A stretch of 64,000 nt of DNA, from positions 1,364,001 to 1,428,000 of the forward strand of contig CP071499.1 of assembly GCA_017354895.1 (NCBI GenBank), written 5' to 3'. Below are positions 45,348 through 54,627 of this stretch, one piece after another (the stretch's first letter is position 1; every line of letters begins with the position of its first letter). This stretch comes from Podospora comata (lineage: Eukaryota > Ascomycota > Sordariomycetes > Sordariales > Podosporaceae). The position numbers and the translations under genes were made by a program. Under the pieces are notes generated by a model, which saw nothing but the letters and a program-made list of their open reading frames with translations, was not told the DNA's origin and did not search any database.

Positions 45348-45745
45348 ATGGCCAGTACGTAACTTCTCGAAATGCTGCCGGTCCTCAGAGACAGAAATAC
45401 TGACTGAATCGATTCCAGAGTCCAAGAACTCGTCTCAGCACAACCAGTCGCGCAAGGCGCACCGGAACGGGTACGACGAATCGAACGCCGACCGAGCAGA
45501 GCAGAACGAACGGAGGGCTAACTCGAGATAATACTGCAGTATCAAGAAGCCCAAGACTTCCAGATACCCCTCCCTCAAGGGTACCGACCCCAAGTTCCGG
45601 AGAAACCACAGACATGCTCTCCACGGCACCGCCAAGGCTCTTGTACGCACCCCGAGCACACACCGACGACCCCCTCATCGAGAAACACGACCGCTAACGA
45701 TTTCTACAGAAGGAGTTCAAGGAGGGCAAGCGGGAGACTGCTTAA
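45348..45745 (+). CDS. RPL29: 60S ribosomal protein L29 (eL29), 65 aa
   Basis: Four exons: 45348-45354 (only 7 bases), 45419-45470, 45540-45642 and 45710-45745; introns 64, 69 and 67 bases, all GT...AG. The joined product reads MAKSKNSSQHNQSRKAHRNG, then IKKPKTSRYPSLKGTDPKF, RRNHRHALHGTAKALKEF and KEGKRETA, which is eL29 along its full length. eL29 is a small, very basic protein of the large ribosomal subunit near the peptidyl-transferase side and the subunit bridge. Because the coding sequence is scattered over four short exons no long open frame marks it, and it is easily missed by ORF-based annotation. Confidence 0.97.
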
Positions 45746-48277
45746 TTTCCCTATTTCAGCGCGCACGGTTAGGGACGACCAGCTTCGGGCATGATCATTA
45801 CGAAGGAATTCTGCGGTTACTTGATTTGCACCGCTATTGGGCCGGCTTTTCGAGGTGTTATCTAGGGCGTCATTTTATCTACCAACGGAATGCATTGGCC
45901 TCTGGAAGAGGCGGACCTGCCGGGGCGCATCCCTCTATCAATGCTGCTCTCCTCTTGGCTATCAGTGGTGACGGGAGACCATCATGAACGAGCATGTGTT
46001 CTCGGGCAAGACATCCCAATGACGAAACGACCGAACCGGCCACCATCACCCATTCATCCCCCTTCCCCTTCCCGATATCTTGGGCTTCACAACCTCGAGA
46101 TATCAAAACGGCATTAGTGTGTACAGCTCTGAGTCTACTACCCGTACTCTTTTAGCTGAAGGATAATTCTTCGTGCCAAGATCAAATCCCATGCCTGGCT
46201 ATTACCAAACACCTCCGTCTGCCACATAGACTCAAGGTGCATGAAAGCCAGTCAACATTTCTCACAGACATGATCCCTTTGCTTATGTCCAGATGACGAT
46301 CTCACTTCCACGATTTGGAAGCTTTGCACTACTCCTGTGGTGAGGGGCAACTACTTTCTTGGTCTGCGGAACGGTGTGCCACTAGCTATTTCAACGCTTA
46401 TATGCTCTTCTCCAGAGTGCTCTTCTCCAGAGTGCTCTGCTCTGAGTGCTCTCAGTGGCAGATACGAGATGCTGATCACAAACTGAGCCGCTTTACTGCA
46501 TAGTCCGTTTGTTTGACATTCTGACTTGGAGTGGCCGAGTATGACGATGTCAGACTGATCCTTTTGCCACCAGGTTCCTAACACCAGATACACTAGCAAC
46601 AATAAATAAACAGCATGTTTTCTAAGACTGGCTCAGGATTACCTTGACATGTCTTGTGACCTCTCAACACATCTGATCAGTAGGACATTGGAACAAGAGT
46701 GGCCTGTCGTCCCATGTGGAATGTGTCACCCCTGGCGGCTGCGGAAGCCGACAGCCGTGGGTGAGGTGCAGAGAGGCGAACGGCACGGTGCTGTTAGGGG
46801 GCGGGGTCTAGGTAGCGCGTTCCACTGCAACCCCTTTTTGTGTCCCAAGGCTGAAGCTCAACGAGGAGTCCATGCGCTGAGGGGCTTGGAGTTGCTCTGG
46901 TGAATGGATGCACAGCGCAATGTCAGTTGATTTCTAGGTAATGTAGTGGATGGTGGAGATGATGCGGAAGACTCCTAGATATCCACCCCCAGCAGATTGT
47001 CAACAGTACGAATGGGGTGTCCCCAAACAACCCAAGAATCCCCCAAGAAAAAGACATGTTTTACCAGTGACAGGGCGCTCCATTGTTGGTGGGTTAGTGG
47101 ATTTGGAAGAACTGGAGAAGCAGTCGGTAACGCCGGGGCTGGGTGGAGGTCAGGGACGTTTCAAGAATCAACGGCCAGCTTTTATTAGTTAGCGAGGCTC
47201 AGCGCGCTAACGGCTGACTTTCTCACACTTTATAGCCAGCTCTTGGCTCTCCCTTCCCTTTCCACCACCTCTCCTGAGTCCTGATCAGGTTCTCTTCCTG
47301 CCTGTCGTGTCGTCGTCCCTTCACCTTGCGGAACCACCTTTCTCGCTGCTGGGCCAGGTTCCTCTTTTTTGGTCGGGTTGTTATTTTATTAATGGGTACG
47401 TAAGACTTCTCTAGCTCTTTGCGACATTGGATGGCATTGTTCTCGGGGTGCTCTGGCTGCTATTGTTCCTGTTGCTCAGGGGGCCACCAGCCTCAACGGA
47501 GAATGGACTGGACGAGATGGCAACAAACCACCCCCCTTCCGCTTTGTCGTCGGGTCTATTTTCTCCTGACAGCTGGAGTCTGGTGTTCATCCCGCGCTCC
47601 TGCCTTTGAAGCTGCACACCGCTTGCCATGTAATACGGTCGTTGGTTGCTTCTTGCCTTGGCCTCTCCGCTCTTTCTTCGAGGGCTGTGTTCGAGTATTT
47701 ATCGAGGGTCTGAAGAGGCCCGGTGACACTGGTTTCCTTTCAACAACCAAACAAACGGCATCCAGTATCATTATCGATTACTGACATGGTCTCTACAGCT
47801 CGCGCAGTCTAACACCGCTTCTTTCGCGATATTTCGATCCTCCTTTGAGGCCAGCGGGTTACTGCAGGAGAGCTTTCGAAAGTCTTTTCGCGCCTTTTCC
47901 AAAATCGCCTCTTTCGCTCCCGACTTCGAAAGTCGCTCGAACGCCGAGTCTAATAGCCACACAACCTAATCACGCCGAACGCATCTTTATCTGCCCTTGG
48001 TACGTCTGACGTGGTCAAAAAAAACCTACAGCATAAAGCAAACTCCGAGAAAATCACGAAACAATTCTTGGCTGCCCGTGCCCACCTCCACGGGCCACTG
48101 ATCTACAAGGACCCTGCTAATACATCAGCAGCCGCGGGCTCTGTTTCATCCTGGCAACTGGCACCGAGCAGTCTTTGGAGAAGTTACTCTGATTCTTCCA
48201 CTCTCTTGACTTGGGACCATAGTCTTCTCCAACATATTTAAGCCGCCCACACTTGCATATTGGTAGCTTCCGCGAGC
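45746..48277. other. Gene-free region and long VTS1 leader/promoter
   Basis: About 2.5 kb with only short ORFs. Contains a 15-base perfect tandem duplication (46404-46433). Closer to VTS1, a donor-like GTACGT at 47396 and an acceptor CTCTACAG ending 47798 could bound a 403-base intron in the leader; this is a guess. No RNA gene seen. Confidence 0.4.
46404..46433. repeat. 15-base tandem duplication
   Basis: GCTCTTCTCCAGAGT occurs twice head to tail, followed by a shorter diverged copy (46434-46447). Looks like a local slippage duplication. Confidence 0.9.
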
Positions 48278-50225
48278 ATGCTCAATATGTCCAACATCAT
48301 GAGCAACCGCAACAGCACGCCCGAGGCGTCCAACGTCTCATCGCTGCGCCCCCCTTCTTCGAGGGCCGTTGGCGCGAACCCCCACCCTCTTCGTGCCTCT
48401 GCCGATATCTCTACTCTGAGCAACCAGGCCGCCGCCGCCCGCATCCGCCCCTCGTCGGACTTTTATGGTCAGGTTCAGGGCGGACAGGGCCAAGGTGCTG
48501 CTGAGTTGGATCCCCAGGATAAGCTCACCCAGCAATGGATTGCCGATATCGACCAGTATGAGAACACTCTCGAGGAGATGGCTGCTGCCACCTTGGACCA
48601 GGACTTCAAGGATGAGCTCAGCGCCATTGAACAGTGGTTCCAGGTCCTGAGCGAGGCTGAGCGTACTGCGGCTCTCTACGCCCTCCTTCAGCAAACCACC
48701 CAGGTTCAAATTCGCTTCTTTATCCAGGTCTTGCAGCAGATGGGAAAGAACCACCCCATGTCGGGCGTTCTTTCCCCCGCCAACTTTGACAAAGGTGAGT
48801 TTGATTGCGGAATAGGGGAATGTGCGACCTGAACTGTGCCTGATAAATACTCTGATTCCAGATCCCATGTCCAACCGCTTGAGCGATGCTATGAGCAAGC
48901 TCAATGTAGACTCGGCTCGCAACTCGATGGCCCGCGCGAGCCCCGCTGCGAAGCGTCAGTCTGGTCTCGACCCGAGCACGATCAATGCCATGTTTCCCGA
49001 TGCCGCCGCCGCCATTGCGACTGAGAAGGCCAAGTTCACTCAGCAGACGGGCCAGCCCCCCTCCACCCGCAACAGCCTTGTGGACAACCGCAATTCGCTT
49101 GCGGCCCCCACCATCTCGGCCCCCGCCGAGGACCCCAACGGACAGAATCCTGCTTCTCCTTGGGGTCCCAACGATGCGAACCGGCCCAAATCGTCTTCTG
49201 CTGGGCAGCCGCCGATGGGCCAGTTCGTTCAGCCCCCTCCCTCGAGCGGTGCTCTTCGTTCACCTCGCCCCAATATCACTGGAAACACCAACATTCAGTC
49301 TACGACCTTGACGACCGGTGACAAGGGTGTTGGTGATTTGCCCCTGCTTTCTCCTTATACCGCCAGCGGCAACTGGGCGTCCATGGTCAACACTCCGATG
49401 GTGCCCACCTTCAATCAGGGCGGTAACAACGCCGATATGGTGGCCAACGCCACGGCCATGAAGCTGGCTGCGCTTTCTACCGTGAACAACCGGTTCGCGC
49501 TGGATGATGTGCGCAAGTATCGTCGTGCCCGATCCAATGAGCCGGATCCGGGCCAGAACCCGCTTTCTCCTGGTCTTCCCAGCATCCCCGGTGCCATCAT
49601 GGTCAGCCAGCATGGCGGTGGCATGGCTTTGGGCCGGGATGGTATGTTGAACCTTCAGCAGCCCCAACAGGGCATGGGCTTTGTCAACCACCGGTCTCGT
49701 CCCAACTCGCCCGGCGTTCCCCTGCAGAACTCGTATGTTCCGGCCATGGCATTTGCCTCGCCGCAGAACAATGGATTCTTGAGCGCCTATGATGGGTCGG
49801 CTGGGCTTATGAACAATGGACTGGCTCCAAACTTCCCACCCCACATTCAGGTCGGATTTGAGGGCGGCGGTTACCACTCTGATCACTCTGATATGGTCCG
49901 CGGCCGCTCTCCGCGTGGTCGGAGAGGCACCTCGAAGCCCCCTGAGGATCCCACCGACCCCACTCTTTTGCAGGACATCCCGAGCTGGCTACGGAGCCTT
50001 CGTCTGCACAAGTATACGGATAACCTCAAGGACATGAAATGGACAGACCTTATTGAATTGGATGACAAGCAATTGGAGGAGCGCGGCGTCAATGCACTGG
50101 GTGCTAGACGCAAGATGCTCAAGGTCTTTGAGCAGGTCAAGGGTAAGTGTTTTTTTATACTGACTACAAGATCAATGCTAACTGGTTCTGCAGAGGCCAA
50201 AAACGAGGGCAAGTTGTCGAGCTAG
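48278..50225 (+). CDS. VTS1: SAM-domain RNA-binding protein Vts1 (Smaug homologue), 609 aa
   Basis: Three exons: 48278-48794, 48862-50142 and 50194-50225; introns 67 and 51 bases. The start used is [10 protein letters not shown] at 48278; the next in-frame ATG is at 48287. An N-terminal helical domain (about residues 80-170, [35 protein letters not shown]) is conserved in Vts1. The middle is long, disordered, Pro/Asn/Gln/Ser-rich. The SAM domain (about 535-600, [45 protein letters not shown]) binds CNGG-loop hairpins in mRNAs and recruits the Ccr4-Not deadenylase. In yeast it is also linked to vesicle traffic. Cytoplasmic. The last exon adds only 11 codons. Confidence 0.95.
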
Positions 50226-51462
50226 ATGCGAGGCGACCATGAATGAACAGATGAAGCAGACGAAAGACAGCGAAGACACCACGCAGAGCGAAAGCATCAC
50301 AGAATACATCATGGTGTAGAGGGGACGGCTAATAACTAGTGATTCTTTTCGTGCCTTGGGTTTTTTCACACGAGGATTGGGAAAAGCACATGGATATATG
50401 GCGGCACTATCTCAAGCGTTACATGCCGGTGCTGTTCCTTGGCCGAATCTGTTCCTTTCTTTTTTTCATTTTCTCGAGGCACGATTGGACATGTTGATAT
50501 GTTTTTGTATGAGCGGGATGAGATACATGGTCTGGGGGGTTGTTTGGGCGGGTAGCGTGTTGCGAGGCTACCTTGATATATCTATAGGCGTTGGTGCGGT
50601 GAATTGATCAGTTTTTCTGAGTCGAGACTTGAGAATGTCTTGTTTGCTGTGTTGTGACTAGTTAACGGGGCATGTCTGCTGACTGGGATATCTTGGGTGT
50701 ATATTTAGACTATTCTATTCTACTAACGAGCATACCATCTTCAGCAGCATTATCAGCCCTGGGCCCGTATTTTCCTATGACAAAGTCGCAACCAAACTCG
50801 AGGAAGAAGTTAAGGCCATCCCCATTTTCAACCACCACAATGGGCCACCCATTCAACCTCCCATTGTTCAAAATCATGCCCAAAATCCTGTTCCTCCAAT
50901 CACGTGCTACATCACGTGAATACATCGCAATGCACGGTCCAACCCTCATATGCTCACAACTTTTGGATGGCGCCGCACTGTGCGGTTAGCTGCAGCCTCG
51001 AATTTCGAGTTGCTCTTATTCATGAGAGTGTGAACTTGATCCTCAAAGTTTGCGACTTTCTCAGCCAAAGTTTACGACAGTCAAGAAGTAATAGACTCTT
51101 CAAACTCAATATCGGTTTCTGAGATTTCTCAACATTGCCCGGCTTCCTTACTGGATATCTCGACACACGACCAAAAGAGGAAAATTTCAGCCTTGCAAGT
51201 CGCTGAGAGAAGGGGGTCGTCGTTCCTGCTTCAAGTGGGTGAGAAGGAGGGGGATATTGAAGATTTGGTGGGATGGAGGGGGACGAGGGACGCGTTTAAT
51301 CTGGTTACCCCGCGATTGAGCAGAGAGAGAGAAAGTTTTCATCGACTTTGATAGCTGTTTCGAGTTTTGTTGCCAGTCGTTGATCTCACTACTCTTCATT
51401 CACCTCCACCACGCTTTACCCACGATAAGGAAGCACGACTACACACATCACAACTATCCAAG
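50226..51462. other. VTS1 3' region and TFC4 promoter
   Basis: 1.24 kb without a gene. A G/A-rich stretch lies at about 51210-51300, about 200 bases before the next start. Short ORFs only. Confidence 0.5.
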
Positions 51463-54400
51463 ATGAACACCTTCTCCTCCGGGCTGGGGGGCATCCCCAT
51501 GGACATGCTCGACCCATCTCTCTTCCCCGAGGGCCACCGACCTCTCCCCCCAGCTCAGCAGCAAAATCAGGATGCTGAAATGGGAGACTGCCCCGCTCCT
51601 GGTGACGACCACCTCGAAGATGATGGCGAGGAGTCAGACGTCAGCGACATGTCTGTCGACTCTGACGCCATGGAGCTCGCTGCCGAAGTTGCGAGGTTCG
51701 ACAAGCAGCAGGAGGAATTCGTCGCCCGCCAGAGGGCTGATGCTGCGGGTGTTCCTTATCAACCCCCTGCCAAGTCGGCGGCGGCGGCTGGAGAGAAGAA
51801 GACAAAGGGGGGTGTGATTATCGCCAAGGGACGCAAGCGCAAGTCAAAGACTGTCAAGGGTCCGAGACAGGCGGTCAAGCCCTCGCCGGATATCCTGTTT
51901 CGATTGAACTTGGCTCAGCAGGCGTTTCAGAGGGGGGATTACGAGGCGACCATGACGATGATTTCGGAGATTATCCGGATCAATTCCGAGGTTATTCATG
52001 CTTGGGTGTTGCTGTCGTCGGTGCACGAGGCGCTGGAGAACCGGTCCCAGGCGGTGATGTGCCGGATTACGGCTGCGCATTTGACGCCGAGGGATGTGCC
52101 GCAGTGGATCGCGACGGCGGAGTATTGTCTTGAGGGGGTGGACGAGATGGAGGATGATGAGGAGGGGAATCAGACTGCGGAAAAGACTGAGACGTTGAAG
52201 AGAGCGTATGCTTGTTATAGTCAGGCGTTGGAGGTGGACAGGACGCATATCCAGGCGAGGATTGCAAGGGCGGATGTGATTATGATGATGGGGAATCAGC
52301 AGAGCAGGGCTTTGGGGGAGTATCAGAAGGCGCTTGGGTACAGGCCGTATAATATTCGGACGGTGAGGAATATTGCGGATGTGGCGCTAGATGTGAAGGA
52401 TTTGAAGAAGGGGGCGGGGATTGCGAGGGCAGCGTATAGGAAGGTGATTGATTATTTGATGGAGAGGGGGACGTTTGAGGCGGAGGAGGGGAGGTTTGAG
52501 TGGAGTGATTTGAGAATTTATCTCGAGTTCTTTGGGACGTTGGAGTTGTGGAGGGAGGGGTTGAAAGAGCTGAAGGAGATTGCCAGGTGGTTGTCGGGGA
52601 GAAGAGAAGAAACGTATTGGGAGCAGTTTGATGATGGGCCGATGGGGGATGATGATCGGGAGTGGGATATTGGGGAGGAGAGGAGATTGGGAGTGCAAGG
52701 CTTTGTGCCGGGCAAGTTTCCGAGAGAGAGTTATGGCTTGGGGATGCCCATGGATTTGAGGGCGAAGATGTTTGTTTACCGGTGCAAACTGGGGTTCCAG
52801 GATACTGAGGCCAGGCGACATTTGGAGCTGCTTGATCCGACAAGGCAAGAGGAATTCATGGACTTCCCGGACTGCTTGAAGGATATCGCGATTGCGCTGC
52901 TGGATCAGAACAAGGCTGCGGAGGCGAAGCAGTATCTGGACCTGTTCAAGCACATTGCTGAGACAGAGGGCACGGGCAGCATCGATGCGGACTTCTTGGT
53001 CTGTCAAGGTCGATATCACATCTCTTTGGGGGAGAAGCAGACCGCTGAAGAATGTTTCATTGCTGCGATTGAGGATGATGAGGACCACATCGAGGCTCGC
53101 GTGCAGCTTGCCAATATGTACGAAGGAGAACAGGAGCAGGAGGGCAGGGAGGAAGCTTTCTTGCTGGTTCATGAGGCCCTGAACCTGCAGAAGCTGGGAC
53201 CAAGAAAGAGACGTGGTCCGTATGGTCCCCGTAAGAACACTGGGCCGCGCAAACCCAGAAAGCCAAGGGATCCAAATGCGCCAAAGTCGAAGTATGTGCC
53301 GCGCCGGCTGCTCAATGCTGAGAAGAGGAGACAGCAGGAGATTGAGCAGACAAAGGAAGCGACCAAGAACTACCAGATCATGCAAGAGATGGAGGGCAAC
53401 GCTTTGCTAGGGGATGAGGAGGCCAAGAGCAAGTGGATGGCGGCTGCGAAGGCGTTGGTTGACGACTTCCGGGCTTACAAGCAGTTTTATCCTTGGGACA
53501 AATACATCAAGTTCCTGGGATACGTCAACCCTTCTGAGGGTGGCCAGCAGGCTGTTCCTGCCAGGAACTTGAAGCTCGCCGCCATGGAGGAACGTTTGCG
53601 TCAGAACCTCGCTCCGGCGGATGGTGCGGACCCGGCTACTGCGGCTACCGTCAACAAGCCTCATTTCAAGATTCCCCAAGAACATCGCGGCATTCCGTTC
53701 ACGGAGTGGTTGAATATTTTCCTCAACTACGCCTTCGCCCTCGTCCGCGCCGGTCAGCATAGAGAGGCTTATGCCGTCTGCCACGCCGCCCGGGACTCTG
53801 TTGTCTGGACATCCATCGACAACACCTTTCTTATCCACGTTGCCTGGGCATCCTGCGCCGTCTACGCTGGCGACGAAGAAACCTGCGTTGCTATTGCCCG
53901 CTATTTCATGAGGGATTACCGCCCAGGCACGGATTCTTACCGCATGTTCTCGGCTATGTGCCGAGTCTGCCAGACGCCCGTGTCGTGGTACACGTCGGGC
54001 CCGGCCCAAAAGTTCATTTTGAGGCAGATCAAGACAATGGACAACATTGTCATGAGACAGCAGCAATCGCCGTCTGGGGAAAAGGACGATTCGATCGGGT
54101 TGGACGTCTCCCTGCTCACTATTTACGGGCACATTCTATTCACGACCACCTCGTACACCTACGCCCTGTCCTACTTTGCCCGCGCTGCCTCGATCGATCC
54201 CACAAACTGCCTCATCAACCTGTCCACGGGCCTGGCGTACATCCACTACGCCTTGAAGAGGCAGGCTACCAACAGGCAGTATCTCCTCAACCAAGGCTTC
54301 AGTTTTTTGTTTAGGTACTATGAAGACAGGCTGGCGGAGGCGGAGAGGAATGGGAGTGCGGGACAGAGGCAGGAGGCGCATTTCAATATGGCGAGGGCGT

Positions 54401-54627
54401 ATTCGCTGATTGGGCTGGGGAATGTGGCGGTGGAGTTTTACAAGAAGGTGTTGGAGGAGCCGCCGGTGCCAAAGGTGGATAGGAGTGATGAGGAGAGGTG
54501 GAAGGGGGGGTTGGCGGAGGAGGATTTGAGGGTGGAGGCGGCGTATAATTTGAGGAGTATGGGGTATCTGTTGGGGGATTTGGAGGGGGCGGCGGGGGTG
54601 GTGAGGAAGTGGATGGTTTTGGAGTGA
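51463..54627 (+). CDS. TFC4: TFIIIC subunit Tfc4/Sfc4 (tau131), 1054 aa
   Basis: One exon from ATG at 51463 to TGA at 54627. An acidic N-terminal head (about residues 28-80, EDDGEESDVSDMSVDSDAME) precedes a basic stretch (GRKRKSKTVKGPRQ). From about residue 145 tetratricopeptide repeats begin (LNLAQQAFQRGDYEATMTMI, AWVLLSSVHEALENRSQA, AYACYSQALEVDRTHIQARI) and continue through several arrays to the C-terminus. Tfc4 is the TFIIIC subunit that, bound at the A box, recruits TFIIIB through its TPRs so that Pol III can start. Length agrees with fungal orthologues (about 1000 residues). A very basic insert (about residues 578-612) with PRDPNAPK interrupts the TPR region. Codon choice shifts within the gene: blocks 51880-52720 and 54300-54627 are G-rich on the sense strand, while 53650-54300 is C-rich. 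Confidence 0.94.
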   Translation: MNTFSSGLGGIPMDMLDPSLFPEGHRPLPPAQQQNQDAEMGDCPAPGDDHLEDDGEESDVSDMSVDSDAMELAAEVARFDKQQEEFVARQRADAAGVPYQPPAKSAAAAGEKKTKGGVIIAKGRKRKSKTVKGPRQAVKPSPDILFRLNLAQQAFQRGDYEATMTMISEIIRINSEVIHAWVLLSSVHEALENRSQAVMCRITAAHLTPRDVPQWIATAEYCLEGVDEMEDDEEGNQTAEKTETLKRAYACYSQALEVDRTHIQARIARADVIMMMGNQQSRALGEYQKALGYRPYNIRTVRNIADVALDVKDLKKGAGIARAAYRKVIDYLMERGTFEAEEGRFEWSDLRIYLEFFGTLELWREGLKELKEIARWLSGRREETYWEQFDDGPMGDDDREWDIGEERRLGVQGFVPGKFPRESYGLGMPMDLRAKMFVYRCKLGFQDTEARRHLELLDPTRQEEFMDFPDCLKDIAIALLDQNKAAEAKQYLDLFKHIAETEGTGSIDADFLVCQGRYHISLGEKQTAEECFIAAIEDDEDHIEARVQLANMYEGEQEQEGREEAFLLVHEALNLQKLGPRKRRGPYGPRKNTGPRKPRKPRDPNAPKSKYVPRRLLNAEKRRQQEIEQTKEATKNYQIMQEMEGNALLGDEEAKSKWMAAAKALVDDFRAYKQFYPWDKYIKFLGYVNPSEGGQQAVPARNLKLAAMEERLRQNLAPADGADPATAATVNKPHFKIPQEHRGIPFTEWLNIFLNYAFALVRAGQHREAYAVCHAARDSVVWTSIDNTFLIHVAWASCAVYAGDEETCVAIARYFMRDYRPGTDSYRMFSAMCRVCQTPVSWYTSGPAQKFILRQIKTMDNIVMRQQQSPSGEKDDSIGLDVSLLTIYGHILFTTTSYTYALSYFARAASIDPTNCLINLSTGLAYIHYALKRQATNRQYLLNQGFSFLFRYYEDRLAEAERNGSAGQRQEAHFNMARAYSLIGLGNVAVEFYKKVLEEPPVPKVDRSDEERWKGGLAEEDLRVEAAYNLRSMGYLLGDLEGAAGVVRKWMVLE

